Assembly (NCBI RefSeq): GCF_006861795.1
Contig: NZ_VDGH01000002.1
Location: forward strand, 248,001 to 312,000
Reading direction: 5' to 3'
DNA length: 64,000 bases
Origin: Psychrobacillus lasiicapitis
GTDB taxonomy: Bacteria > Bacillota > Bacilli > Bacillales_A > Planococcaceae
The notes beneath the pieces were generated by a model. That model saw only the letters and a program-made list of their open reading frames with translations, was not told where the DNA came from and searched no databases. Position numbers and translations under genes: made by a program. Within the stretch, counting starts at the first letter, position 1, and each line of letters begins with the position of its first letter. Shown piece by piece: positions 36,605 through 46,957 of this stretch.

Positions 36605-39355
36605 ATGGAGTACAAAGACACATTATTGATGCCGAAAACAGATTTCCCAATGCGCGGAAATTTACCTGCAAATGAACCAAAAATCCAAGAAAAATGGGAT
36701 GAAATGGACATTAACAAATTACAGCTAGAGCGTACAAAGGATCGTCCAGAATTCGTCTTACATGATGGACCACCATATGCTAACGGCGATATTCATATCG
36801 GGCACGCTTTAAACAAAGTACTAAAAGATATGATTGCTCGTCATCGTTCCATGACTGGTTACCATGTACCTTACGTACCAGGCTGGGATACACACGGATT
36901 ACCAATCGAGCAAGCGTTGACTAACAAAGGGGTAAAACGCAAAGAAATGACTGTTGCGGAATTCCGTGAGCTTTGTGAGAAATATGCTTATGAGCAAATT
37001 GATAACCAACGTTCTCAATTCCGCCGTTTAGGAGTTCGCGGGGATTGGGAAAATCCTTATATTACATTGAAACCTGAATTTGAAGCTCGTCAAATTGAAG
37101 TGTTCGGTAGAATGGCTGAAAAAGGCTATATCTATAAAGGATTAAAACCGGTTTACTGGTCACCATCATCTGAATCTGCATTAGCAGAAGCAGAAATCGA
37201 ATATCAAGATAAAAAATCACCTTCTATTTATGTGAGCTTTGAAGTAAAAGATGCAAAGGGTGTTGTACCAGCAGATGCAAAATTCATCATTTGGACGACA
37301 ACTCCTTGGACAATTCCAGCAAACTTAGGTATTTCCGTGCATCCGGAATTCACTTATGCAGTAGTACAAGTAGCGGACAATAAATTTATTGTCGCGAAAG
37401 ACTTACTAGCTTCCTTAGCTGAAACTTTAGAGTGGGAAGCATATGAAGTGTTGCAAGAAGTAAAAGGAGCAGACCTAGAATATGTTGTGGCTAAGCACCC
37501 GATTTATGACCGTGATTCCCTTGTCATGATTGGAGAGCATGTAACAGCTGATGCGGGTACTGGTTGCGTTCATACAGCACCAGGTCACGGGGAAGATGAC
37601 TACTTAGTTGGTAAACAATACGGTTTGGATATTTTGAGTCCAGTTGATAATCGAGGATGCTATACAGACGAGGCACCTGGGTTTGAAGGATTATTTTATG
37701 ATGATGCAAACAAAGTTATAACAGAAAAACTGAAAGAGCTTGGAAGACTTGAAAAGTTAACTTTCTTTAAACATTCTTATCCACATGACTGGCGTACGAA
37801 AAAACCAGTTATTTATCGTGCAACACCACAATGGTTTGCTTCTATTGATGCATTCCGCGATGAATTATTACAAGCAGTTCGCGAAACAGCGTTTACACCT
37901 GCATGGGGTGAAACTCGACTGTATAATATGATTCGTGACCGTGGAGACTGGGTTATTTCTCGTCAACGTGCATGGGGTGTACCGATTCCAATTTTTTACG
38001 CAGAAAATGGAGATCCGATTATTACACCAGAAACAATTGCAAATGTCTCTAAATTGTTCCGTGAGCATGGGTCTAATATTTGGTTCCAAAAAGAAGCGAA
38101 AGAACTATTACCAGAAGGCTTTACACATCCAAGTAGCCCGAATGGTCAATTTACAAAAGAAAATGATATTATGGATGTTTGGTTTGACTCAGGTTCCTCT
38201 CACCAAGGTGTACTTGTCGAACGTGGGATGAAATATCCAGCTGACCTTTATTTAGAAGGCTCTGACCAATATCGTGGATGGTTTAACTCATCTCTTATTA
38301 CTAGTGTTGCGATTAATGGATACGCACCTTATAAAGGGCTGCTTTCTCACGGTTTCGTTTTAGACGGAGAAGGCCGTAAAATGAGTAAATCAGTTGGAAA
38401 TGTTATTCTTCCTTCTAAAGTAATGAACCAATATGGAGCAGATATTTTACGTCTATGGGTTGCTTCGGTAGATTACACAGGTGACGTACGAATTTCGATG
38501 GATATGCTAAAACAAGTTTCGGAAGTATATCGTAAAATTCGTAACACTTTCCGTTTCTTACATGGAAATGTTGCAGACTTCAACCCTGCAAAAGATCGTG
38601 TAGCATACGAAAACTTACGTGAAATGGATCAATACGTGTTTATGCGTTTACAAGATGTTTTAAAAACAGCTCGTGCAGCATATGATCGCTACGATTTCGC
38701 AGCAGTTTACCATGCTGTAAACAATTTCGTTGCTGGTGAGTTAAGTTCGTTCTATTTAGATGTTGCGAAGGATGTTGTGTACATTTATGGAGCGGATCAT
38801 CCGGATCGTCGTGCTATGCAAACAGTAATGTATGATACATTACTTACTTTATTGAAAGTAATGACACCAATCTTGCCACATACAACAGATGAGCTTTGGG
38901 CTTATTTGGAGCATGAAACAGAAGAAAGTATTCAGTTAACGGATATGCCAGATGCGGTACAATATCCAAACTTCGAAAGCTTAGCTTCTAAATGGACGAA
39001 AATTATGGATTTACGTGATGATGTGTTAAAAGCATTGGAAGAAGCACGTAATGCAAAAACAATTGGTAAATCATTAGAAGCAAAAGTAACTTTATATGTG
39101 AAAGATGAATACACATCATTGTTTGAAACAGATGCGATTGATTTTGCACAGTTATTCATTGTCTCTCAATTTGAGTTAGTGAAAGCTGCTGCTGAAAATA
39201 GTCTTGTACTAGAGCATGCGTCTGTATTAGTAGAAAAAGCAGACGGCGAAAAATGTGAGCGCTGTTGGACTATTTCCGAAACAGTTGGAACAAATGACAA
39301 ACACGCAACATTATGTGCGCGCTGTGCGGATGTTGTAGAAGAAAATTATATGTAA
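36605..39355 (+). CDS. ileS: Isoleucyl-tRNA synthetase
   Basis: A 916-residue class I synthetase (B. subtilis 921) that charges tRNA-Ile and edits valine in its CP1 domain. HIGH is at residues 64-67, KMSKS at 592-596, and the C-terminal zinc cysteines are intact (C884, C887, C904, C907), so this is the mupirocin-sensitive bacterial type. AGGAGG precedes the ATG. Expression is expected to follow the T-box upstream. Confidence 0.97.
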   Translation: MEYKDTLLMPKTDFPMRGNLPANEPKIQEKWDEMDINKLQLERTKDRPEFVLHDGPPYANGDIHIGHALNKVLKDMIARHRSMTGYHVPYVPGWDTHGLPIEQALTNKGVKRKEMTVAEFRELCEKYAYEQIDNQRSQFRRLGVRGDWENPYITLKPEFEARQIEVFGRMAEKGYIYKGLKPVYWSPSSESALAEAEIEYQDKKSPSIYVSFEVKDAKGVVPADAKFIIWTTTPWTIPANLGISVHPEFTYAVVQVADNKFIVAKDLLASLAETLEWEAYEVLQEVKGADLEYVVAKHPIYDRDSLVMIGEHVTADAGTGCVHTAPGHGEDDYLVGKQYGLDILSPVDNRGCYTDEAPGFEGLFYDDANKVITEKLKELGRLEKLTFFKHSYPHDWRTKKPVIYRATPQWFASIDAFRDELLQAVRETAFTPAWGETRLYNMIRDRGDWVISRQRAWGVPIPIFYAENGDPIITPETIANVSKLFREHGSNIWFQKEAKELLPEGFTHPSSPNGQFTKENDIMDVWFDSGSSHQGVLVERGMKYPADLYLEGSDQYRGWFNSSLITSVAINGYAPYKGLLSHGFVLDGEGRKMSKSVGNVILPSKVMNQYGADILRLWVASVDYTGDVRISMDMLKQVSEVYRKIRNTFRFLHGNVADFNPAKDRVAYENLREMDQYVFMRLQDVLKTARAAYDRYDFAAVYHAVNNFVAGELSSFYLDVAKDVVYIYGADHPDRRAMQTVMYDTLLTLLKVMTPILPHTTDELWAYLEHETEESIQLTDMPDAVQYPNFESLASKWTKIMDLRDDVLKALEEARNAKTIGKSLEAKVTLYVKDEYTSLFETDAIDFAQLFIVSQFELVKAAAENSLVLEHASVLVEKADGEKCERCWTISETVGTNDKHATLCARCADVVEENYM

Positions 39356-39360
39356 TAAGT

Positions 39361-39395
39361 AAATGTGGTCCTCTTAGCAGGACCACATTTTTTGT
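39361..39395 (+). terminator. Rho-independent terminator after ileS
   Basis: AAATGTGGTCC-tcttagca-GGACCACATTT and T run, 11-bp perfect stem. Confidence 0.94.
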
Positions 39396-39452
39396 TATTT
39401 AGGAAATGATAAAATTTATATTGTGTGTAACGTTTGCCTAAAGCTATGAAGC

Positions 39453-39917
39453 GCAGTATAGGGAAACTGCGCGGTAAGGCTTTATTAGGTATCCGCCGTG
39501 ATTTTCGCTACAGGGTGGACGCTTTCCGCGGGCACGGCTTCAATCTCCTCGTCGCTCACGCTCCTGCGGGGCTTTCAGCTCGTGCTGTTCCCGCTGGAGT
39601 CGCCACCCTTTCGCTACAATCCAGTAGAGTTTGCTAATTACTAAGACATAATGCACTAGATCTAGTGCTACATTGTTTTTTCTATAGGGAAAACCTATGA
39701 TTAATGGAATAAGACATACTTTATAGTGATTATTAGTAGGTACCATTGATTGGAGTGCAAGGCGGCGACTCCTGTGGGATTAGCGAGACAGGTGAGACCC
39801 CGCACGTAGCGTTAGCGGAGGAGGAGGCTCACCGCTCGCCCCACGGAAAGCGTCCGCCTGGAGCGGAAATCATGGCGAACATCTTGAGATCTTTACCGCG
39901 CAGTTTCCCTATACTGC
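39453..39917. repeat. Composite inverted-repeat element, family A copy 4, perfect termini
   Basis: The best-preserved copy: bases 39453-39477 and 39893-39917 are 25-bp perfect inverted repeats beginning GCAGTATAGGG. Left arm about 39490-39610 (GGGTGGACGCTTTCCGCGGG), right arm about 39760-39870 (CCACGGAAAGCGTCCGCC). The spacer contains the palindrome ACTAGATCTAGT and matches, inverted, the right half of the copy 1 spacer. It lies in the 683-bp ileS-lspA gap; frames through it are not genes. Confidence 0.82.
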
Positions 39918-40038
39918 AACTGAATTCAACCGTAATACTTAAAGTGAAGCGATTGCTTATTTCTTTTTCTGTTTTTTTACGAAATGTTGCATTGTATGGT
40001 AAACTAGGGAAGATTCTTTTAAATCGGGGGAATTTGAT

Positions 40039-40515
40039 GTGTGGAAATTTTATGGAATAGCGGCAATTGTCATTGCCCTTGATCAGTGGACTAAATGGTT
40101 AATTGTTAAAAATATGGAACTAGGGGAACGTATCCCTATATTGGACCCTTATATTGCACTACTTTCCCATCGGAACAAGGGAGCAGCATGGGGAATGCTT
40201 CAAGGACAATTTGGTTTATTTGCCATTATCACAGTCATCGTTATTATCGGGATTATTTATTATTTTCATAAAGAAGCAAAAGGCAAGCCGGTATTTCAAG
40301 TCGGATTGATGATGCTACTCGGCGGAGCAATAGGGAATTTTATCGATCGGGTATGGAGAAGAGAAGTAGTCGATTTTGCCGATGTGTTAATACCAATTAT
40401 TAATTATGATTTTCCGATTTTTAATGTTGCGGATGCGGCGTTATCAATTGGTGTAGTTATGGTAATAATATTCATAATAAAAGAAGAACGAGCAGAAAAG
40501 AAAAAGGTGAAGTAA
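40039..40515 (+). CDS. lspA: Lipoprotein signal peptidase II
   Basis: A 158-residue four-helix membrane aspartic protease that removes signal peptides from prolipoproteins after diacylglyceryl transfer. Catalytic aspartates are Asp103 in GNFIDRV and Asp132 in FNVADAA; NKGAAWG is also conserved. The start is GTG at 40039. Its stop overlaps the rluD start by one base, the usual lspA-rluD pairing. Confidence 0.94.
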   Translation: MWKFYGIAAIVIALDQWTKWLIVKNMELGERIPILDPYIALLSHRNKGAAWGMLQGQFGLFAIITVIVIIGIIYYFHKEAKGKPVFQVGLMMLLGGAIGNFIDRVWRREVVDFADVLIPIINYDFPIFNVADAALSIGVVMVIIFIIKEERAEKKKVK

Positions 40516-41441
40516 TGGAAGAACTTACATTTGTAATAGAAAAAGAACAAGTAAAAGAGAGAATTGACAAAGCAATAGCCTCTTTTGATACGGATTGGTC
40601 ACGAACGCAAATCCAAAACTTTATAAAAGATGGACATGTGTTAGTTAATAACGAAGCTGCAAAATCGAATTATAAAGTGAAAGAAGGCGACGTTATTGTT
40701 GTTTCGCCTCCTGAAGCAATACCACTCGATATTGTTGCAGAAAACTTGCATTTACACATTGTCTATGAAGATGAAGATGTAGTAGTTGTATATAAACCAC
40801 GTGGAATGGTCGTTCATCCAGCGCCAGGACATACTAGTGGTACGCTTGTAAATGGGCTGATGTACCAAGTAAATGATTTATCTGGCATTAATGGAGTATT
40901 ACGTCCAGGAATAGTTCACCGTATTGATAAAGATACGACTGGGTTATTAATGGTTGCCAAAAATGATGTTGCACATGAATCATTAGTAGACCAATTAGTG
41001 AAGAAAACAGTAACGCGCAAGTATACGGCATTAGTCCATGGACATATTCCACATGATAAAGGAACAATCGATGCTCCTATCGGGCGAGATAAGAAAGAAA
41101 GACAAAGCATGGCTGTAGTAGATAACGGAAAGCATGCAGTGACACATTTCCGAGTATTAGAACGCTTCAATAAATATACGTTAGTAGAGTGTCAATTGGA
41201 AACGGGAAGAACGCATCAAATTCGTGTTCATATGAAATATATTGGACACCCATTAGCAGGAGATCCAAAATACGGTCCGAAGAAAACAATTGATTTTAAC
41301 GGTCAAGTATTACACGCAGGTGTTTTAGGATTTGTTCAACCAAAAACAGGTGAGTATTTAGAGTTTTCTTCCCCACTTCCGGAGGATTTCGAAAATTTAT
41401 TGCAAGATATGAGAAAACAATCCTTGCTAAAAGAAGACTAG
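40515..41441 (+). CDS. rluD: RluD-family 23S rRNA pseudouridine synthase (YlyB)
   Basis: A 308-residue enzyme with an N-terminal S4 domain (residues about 15-75) and an RluA-type catalytic domain. The catalytic Asp138 is in HRIDKDTTGL, and GRTHQIRVHMKYIGHPLAGDP is conserved. Family members modify uridines in helix 69 of 23S rRNA. The pyr promoter overlaps its 3' end. Confidence 0.92.
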   Translation: MEELTFVIEKEQVKERIDKAIASFDTDWSRTQIQNFIKDGHVLVNNEAAKSNYKVKEGDVIVVSPPEAIPLDIVAENLHLHIVYEDEDVVVVYKPRGMVVHPAPGHTSGTLVNGLMYQVNDLSGINGVLRPGIVHRIDKDTTGLLMVAKNDVAHESLVDQLVKKTVTRKYTALVHGHIPHDKGTIDAPIGRDKKERQSMAVVDNGKHAVTHFRVLERFNKYTLVECQLETGRTHQIRVHMKYIGHPLAGDPKYGPKKTIDFNGQVLHAGVLGFVQPKTGEYLEFSSPLPEDFENLLQDMRKQSLLKED

Positions 41442-41452
41442 TAGCTTATACT
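41424..41452 (+). promoter_or_regulatory. Promoter of the pyr operon
   Basis: TTGCTA (41424-41429), 17-bp spacer, TATACT (41447-41452). It lies across the rluD stop codon and about 25 bp before the PyrR-type leader. Confidence 0.75.
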
Positions 41453-41474
41453 GAAAAAAGAAAATCGAATAGCT

Positions 41475-41619
41475 TCACCTTTAATAACAGTCCAGAGAGG
41501 CTGAGAAGGTATATGTGAAAGTGACTCACTATTAGTCTGCGGACTTTTTAAGTGTGCCTCACCCTATTTAATCATGCGCATACAACCTCTTGGGCTTCTC
41601 TAGCTCAAGGGGTTTTTTA
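41475..41619 (+). promoter_or_regulatory. PyrR-dependent attenuator in the pyrR leader
   Basis: The conserved PyrR-binding loop AGTCCAGAGAGGCTGAGAAG (41490-41509) is flanked by complementary arms (ACCTT/AAGGT). A terminator hairpin AACCTCTTGGGC-ttctcta-GCTCAAGGGGTT with T run ends at 41619. UMP-bound PyrR would stabilise the anti-antiterminator and stop transcription. Confidence 0.92.
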
Positions 41620-41640
41620 TATTTCGGAAAGGGGAAATGA

Positions 41641-42186
<546 letters not shown>

Positions 42187-42216
42187 TAATTTTAAAGAAA
42201 AGGGTAGGAATATTTC

Positions 42217-43518
42217 ATGTCAAATACCGTATTAGATGTAAATGAAAAACCGTCTGGAGGGCAACTCATCACCTTAAGCTTCCAGCATATGTTCGCCATG
42301 TTCGGTTCCACTATCTTAGTACCACAGTTAGTAGGTTTAAGTCCTGCAATTGCGTTACTTACGAGTGGTATAGCGACAATATTCTTCTTATTAATAACCA
42401 AATTTCAAGTACCCGCTTATTTGGGCTCATCCTTTGCTTTTATTGCACCAATCATACTTGCAACCCAGATAGGTGGAGTAGGAAGTGCGATGATAGGTGG
42501 AATGCTGGTCGGTATTACTTACGGCATAGTGTCGCTGATCATTTGGAAGAGTGGATACAAATGGATTATGAAACTATTACCACCAATTGTAGTAGGTCCA
42601 GTTATTATGGTTATCGGTTTAGGACTAGCAGGCGTAGCAGTTGATATGGCGATGAATATTCCAATTCCGGATACGGATTTAAAGCAGTATAGCTTCATCC
42701 ATTTCACAGCAGCATTAGTAACATTACTAACAGCAGTTTTTTGTACAGTGTTTTTTAAAAATATTTTAAGTACAATGCCGATTTTAATTGGCTTAATAGT
42801 AGGATATATATACTCGGCTGCCATTGGAATAATTGATTATTCTGCAGTGAAGGAAGCTGCTTGGTTTGAATTTCCAGCCTTTTTAATACCTGGAGTAGAT
42901 TATGATTTTGTTATTACTCCTCATTTAATATTAATCATGGTACCAATAGTGATCGTCACTATATCCGAGCATATCGGACACCAGCTTGTATTAGGAAAAG
43001 TAGTGAATCGAGATTATATTAAAGAGCCGGGATTACATAGATCTTTGCTCGGTGATGGTTTTGGTACATTTGTCAGTGCATTAATCGGTGGTCCACCGAA
43101 GACGACATATGGTGAAAATATAGGTGTCCTCGCTATTACAAGAGTGTATAGTGTGTATGTCATTATGGGAGCAGCAGTAATCGCTATCCTATTATCATTC
43201 TTTGGAAAAGCAATGGCTGTTATAGCAACAATCCCAACAGCAGTTCTAGGTGGAGTTTCGATTCTACTATTCGGAATAATAGCTGCAAGTGGTTTAAGAA
43301 TGCTAGTAGAAGCAAACGTAGACTTTGGGAATAGTAGAAACTTAGTTATCGCCTCTGTGATCTTAGTCATCGGAATCGGTGGAGCAAAATTCGTGGTGAC
43401 TGAATCATTAAGTATAGAAGGCATGGCTCTAGCAGCAATCATCGGGGTTATACTAAACTTAGTATTACCAGGTAGAAAAGAAGCAGCAACACAGGATTTA
43501 GGAAAATTGAATAAATAA
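42217..43518 (+). CDS. pyrP: Uracil permease
   Basis: A 433-residue NCS2-family permease with about 14 membrane segments that imports uracil with protons. QHMFAMFGSTILVP at the N-terminus and GGPPKTTYGENIG near residue 290 are the family's substrate-site motifs. It lies 30 nt after pyrR with AAGGGTAGGA as ribosome-binding site; unlike B. subtilis there is no room for an attenuator between the two. Confidence 0.95.
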   Translation: MSNTVLDVNEKPSGGQLITLSFQHMFAMFGSTILVPQLVGLSPAIALLTSGIATIFFLLITKFQVPAYLGSSFAFIAPIILATQIGGVGSAMIGGMLVGITYGIVSLIIWKSGYKWIMKLLPPIVVGPVIMVIGLGLAGVAVDMAMNIPIPDTDLKQYSFIHFTAALVTLLTAVFCTVFFKNILSTMPILIGLIVGYIYSAAIGIIDYSAVKEAAWFEFPAFLIPGVDYDFVITPHLILIMVPIVIVTISEHIGHQLVLGKVVNRDYIKEPGLHRSLLGDGFGTFVSALIGGPPKTTYGENIGVLAITRVYSVYVIMGAAVIAILLSFFGKAMAVIATIPTAVLGGVSILLFGIIAASGLRMLVEANVDFGNSRNLVIASVILVIGIGGAKFVVTESLSIEGMALAAIIGVILNLVLPGRKEAATQDLGKLNK

Positions 43519-43647
43519 CCTTTTAATAAGTTGAACAGAGAGTCAGCAAAAGGTTCGAATAGACTAGTTGGAACTCCGTGAAGAGATTCCTTTACTTGCC
43601 TATGCTTAAACGGACCTTCTTGAGACTTTTCAAGAAGTTTTTTTTAT
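43517..43647 (+). promoter_or_regulatory. PyrR-dependent attenuator between pyrP and pyrB
   Basis: AACCTTTT (43517-43524) pairs with AAAAGGTT (43548-43555) around the PyrR-like loop AACAGAGAGTCAGC. A terminator CTTCTTG-agactttt-CAAGAAG with eight T follows (43615-43647). Confidence 0.87.
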
Positions 43648-43666
43648 AGGAAAGAGGGGGATTTAG

Positions 43667-44578
43667 TTGAAAAACGTAGTATTAATGAAAGATTTATCGA
43701 TTGAAAACTTAGTATCAATGAAAGATTTATCGGTTGAACAAATAACAGCAATATTAGAACAGGCAAAAGCTTTTCGAGAAGGGGCTACCTCGTCATTAAA
43801 AAATAAATATACAATGTCCAATTTATTTTTTGAACCAAGTACTCGTACGAAAATGAGTTTTGAAGTGGCAGAACGAAAATTAGGGTTGACTGTAATTCCT
43901 TTTGAATCAGGTTTTTCCAGTACATTAAAAGGAGAGACGCTTTACGATACAGTGAAAGTTTTAGAAGCGATCGGAATAGATGCTCTAGTAGTCAGACATG
44001 AACAAAACAATTTTTTTGAAGAGCTAGTAGGGAAAACGAAGGTTGCCATTATTAACGGCGGGGATGGAACGGGAAATCATCCAACACAAAGTCTTCTCGA
44101 CATCTTCACGATTTGGGAAGAATTTGGAACCGTAGAAAACAAAACTATCACAATAGTCGGAGATATAGCGCATAGCCGAGTTGCAAAATCGAATGCAGAT
44201 GCCCTTTCAAGACTTGGAGCAAAAGTACAATTTGTATGCCCACCTGAATGGCAAGGAGAATTCAACTGTGTTCACGATTTCGATGAAGTAATTGAATCTA
44301 GTGATGTAGTAATGTTGCTTCGAGTTCAACATGAAAGACATGAAGTAAGTGGAATATTTTCAAAAGAAGACTATCACCAAACATACGGTTTAACAGTGGA
44401 AAGAGAACGAAAAATGAAGGATGGAGCGATCATTATGCATCCAGCTCCATTTAATCGAGATGTGGAAATTGCGAGTGAATTAGTAGAATGTGACCGCTCT
44501 AGAATATTTAAGCAAATGGAAAATGGCGTGTATGTCCGCATGGCGATCACTGAAATGATATTGAAAGGGAGAGAATAA
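43667..44578 (+). CDS. pyrB: Aspartate carbamoyltransferase catalytic subunit
   Basis: A 303-residue enzyme that makes carbamoyl-aspartate. The carbamoyl-phosphate motif STRT is at residues 58-61 and HPTQSLLD near 137. The start is TTG at 43667, with AAAGAGGGGG 6 nt upstream. The first 26 residues contain a tandem duplication: [11 protein letters not shown] then MKDLSVEQ, period 11 residues (33 bp), which lengthens the N-terminus relative to B. subtilis PyrB. No regulatory subunit is present, as usual in Bacilli. Confidence 0.95.
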   Translation: MKNVVLMKDLSIENLVSMKDLSVEQITAILEQAKAFREGATSSLKNKYTMSNLFFEPSTRTKMSFEVAERKLGLTVIPFESGFSSTLKGETLYDTVKVLEAIGIDALVVRHEQNNFFEELVGKTKVAIINGGDGTGNHPTQSLLDIFTIWEEFGTVENKTITIVGDIAHSRVAKSNADALSRLGAKVQFVCPPEWQGEFNCVHDFDEVIESSDVVMLLRVQHERHEVSGIFSKEDYHQTYGLTVERERKMKDGAIIMHPAPFNRDVEIASELVECDRSRIFKQMENGVYVRMAITEMILKGRE

Positions 44579-44579
44579 C

Positions 44580-45857
44580 ATGACAAAAATTATTCAAAAC
44601 GTTCAAATAGTTAACAATGCAGGAGACTTCGAAAAAACTTCGGTTATCATCAAAGAAGGAAAAATAGCAGAAATCGGAGCAAATGTAACGGCGGAACATG
44701 CAACTGTTATAGACGGAAAAGGAATGCTTCTCTCTCCTGGATTAATCGATGTCCATGTCCATTTACGTGAGCCAGGCGGTGAGCATAAAGAAACGATTGA
44801 AACAGGGACGAAATCTGCTGCTAGAGGTGGATACACAACGATTTGTGCAATGCCGAATACAAGACCTGTACCTGATACAGCGGAAAACTTCTCACATGTA
44901 CTAGATTTAATAGAAACAAACGCACTAGTGCGAGTACTACCATATGCATCGATTACGATACGTCAAGCTGGAAAAGAAAGAACAAATATTGAAGAGTTGA
45001 AAAATCTTGGTGCGTTTGCATTAACGGATGACGGAGTTGGAATACAAGCGGCAGGAACGATGCTAGAAGCAATGGAGGAAGCTGCGAAATTTAATATCCC
45101 GGTTGTAGCACATTGTGAAGACAATACACTTATTTACGGTGGTGTAATGCATAAAGGAAAACGAAACGAGGAATTGGGGTTAAAAGGTATCCCTTCCGTT
45201 TCAGAATCAGTACATATTGCGCGAGATATACTACTCGCTGAAGCTGCAGGAGCACACTATCATGTGTGTCACGTAAGCACAAAAGAATCAGTGCGTGTGA
45301 TAAGAGATGCTAAAAGAGCCGGCGTTCATGTTACAGCGGAAGTAAGCCCTCACCATTTATTGCTTTGTGAAGACGATATCCCATCCAATGAGGCAATTTG
45401 GAAAATGAATCCTCCGCTCCGAGCGAAAGAGGATATGCTTGCTCTTCGTGAAGGTTTGCTAGATGGCACTCTCGATTTCGTAGCAACAGATCATGCACCG
45501 CATTCAGAAGAAGAAAAAGCAGCTGGCTTTGAAAAAGCTCCGTTCGGTATTGTCGGACTTGAAACAGCTTTCCCACTTTTATATACACATTTCGTAAAAA
45601 CAGGTGAGTGGACTTTAAAGCAATTACTTAACTCTTTAACGACTAAACCAGCTGACGTTTTCGGCTTTGAATTTGGCAAGCTAGAAGTTGGAGCACCTGC
45701 TGATTTAGTTTTAATAGATTTAGAGAAAGAGCAAGCAATTGATAAGGAAGCATTTTTATCCAAAGGGAGAAACACACCATTTGACGGCTGGAATTGTGTG
45801 GGATGGCCGCAAGTAACTATTTATAATGGAGATATCGTTTGGCAGGAGGAGAACTGA
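44580..45857 (+). CDS. pyrC: Dihydroorotase
   Basis: A 425-residue class I dihydroorotase that closes carbamoyl-aspartate to dihydroorotate. Zinc ligands appear in [16 protein letters not shown] (HxH near residue 58), VAHCED, HVCHVS and the catalytic Asp in ATDHAPH near 304. Starts one base after pyrB; its TGA overlaps the carA ATG. Confidence 0.96.
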   Translation: MTKIIQNVQIVNNAGDFEKTSVIIKEGKIAEIGANVTAEHATVIDGKGMLLSPGLIDVHVHLREPGGEHKETIETGTKSAARGGYTTICAMPNTRPVPDTAENFSHVLDLIETNALVRVLPYASITIRQAGKERTNIEELKNLGAFALTDDGVGIQAAGTMLEAMEEAAKFNIPVVAHCEDNTLIYGGVMHKGKRNEELGLKGIPSVSESVHIARDILLAEAAGAHYHVCHVSTKESVRVIRDAKRAGVHVTAEVSPHHLLLCEDDIPSNEAIWKMNPPLRAKEDMLALREGLLDGTLDFVATDHAPHSEEEKAAGFEKAPFGIVGLETAFPLLYTHFVKTGEWTLKQLLNSLTTKPADVFGFEFGKLEVGAPADLVLIDLEKEQAIDKEAFLSKGRNTPFDGWNCVGWPQVTIYNGDIVWQEEN

Positions 45858-46957
45858 TGAAAACAAGATATTTGCTGCTGGAAGACGGGACTGTATTTAA
45901 AGGAAATGCATTTGGAAGCGAAGAAGGTTCAATTGGAGAAGTAATATTCACTACTGCAATGACAGGCTATCAAGAATCCATTTCAGACCCATCGAACTGT
46001 GGTCAAATCTTGACATTTACGTATCCGATGGTTGGAAACTACGGGATTAACCCAGACGATTTTGAATCGATCGAACTTGCTCTTTCAGGAGTAGTAATTA
46101 GAGAGCTGGCAGAACAGCCATCCAATTTTAGAAGCCAACGTACATTAGACGAATTTTTGAAGGCAAAAAATGTGCCGGGTATTGAAGGAATCGATACAAG
46201 AAAATTAACGCGTATCATTCGCAAGCATGGGTCATTAAAAGGGAAACTTACAAAAGCCGGAGAAGAAGTGAATATCGAACAGGAAATTGAAAAACTAAAG
46301 GCTTCTATCATCCTTAAAAATGTAGTAGAACAAGTATCTATCACGCGTCCTTATCCAAGCCCAGGTCGTGGCAAAAGAGTGGTATTAGTTGACTTTGGCA
46401 TGAAACATGGCATCTTAAGAGAATTAAATAAACGTGATTGTGACATTATAGTCGTACCATACAACACATCTGCAAAAGAAATTTTAGGCATGTCTCCCGA
46501 CGGAGTTATGCTGTCAAACGGTCCTGGAGATCCAACTGATATTCCAAAAGCAATTGAAATGGTAAAAGAAATTATCGGGCAAGTTCCTATTTTTGGCGTA
46601 TGTCTAGGACATCAACTTATTTCTCTTGCAAGTGGTGCTACCTCTTTTAAATTGAAATTTGGACATCGTGGTGGTAATCATCCAGTTAAAGATTTGACTA
46701 CTGGAAGAACAGAGCTTACTTCTCAAAACCATGGGTACGCAATTGATGCAGATTCAATTGCAAGTACTAATTTGGAAATAACGCATATCGCTTTAAATGA
46801 CGGTACTGTGGAAGGTGTCAAACATACTAAGTATCCAGTATTTTCGGTGCAGTTCCATCCGGAAGGCTCGTCGGGACCAGAGGATTCCGCTCACTTATTT
46901 GACCAATTCATCGAGTTAATGAATGCTAATGAGCAAAAGGAGAGTTTACATGCCTAA
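45857..46957 (+). CDS. carA: Carbamoyl-phosphate synthase small (glutaminase) subunit
   Basis: A 366-residue class I glutamine amidotransferase. Nucleophile Cys249 is in VCLGHQL, and His334 with Glu336 in QFHPEG complete the triad; the N-terminal half has the CarA-specific [10 protein letters not shown]. It supplies ammonia to CarB. The start at 45857 (MKTRYLL) has GGAGGAG upstream and an ATGA overlap with pyrC. Because it sits in the pyr operon this is the pyrimidine-type synthase. Confidence 0.95.
   Translation: MKTRYLLLEDGTVFKGNAFGSEEGSIGEVIFTTAMTGYQESISDPSNCGQILTFTYPMVGNYGINPDDFESIELALSGVVIRELAEQPSNFRSQRTLDEFLKAKNVPGIEGIDTRKLTRIIRKHGSLKGKLTKAGEEVNIEQEIEKLKASIILKNVVEQVSITRPYPSPGRGKRVVLVDFGMKHGILRELNKRDCDIIVVPYNTSAKEILGMSPDGVMLSNGPGDPTDIPKAIEMVKEIIGQVPIFGVCLGHQLISLASGATSFKLKFGHRGGNHPVKDLTTGRTELTSQNHGYAIDADSIASTNLEITHIALNDGTVEGVKHTKYPVFSVQFHPEGSSGPEDSAHLFDQFIELMNANEQKESLHA

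Noticed and set aside
39434-40060. Several frames (67-104 codons) between ileS and lspA
   Set aside because: All run through the two arms of family A copy 4; the last overlaps lspA in another frame.
46923-46949. An upstream start for carB
   Set aside because: It would lie within carA and before the ribosome-binding site; the [10 protein letters not shown] start at 46950 matches the family.
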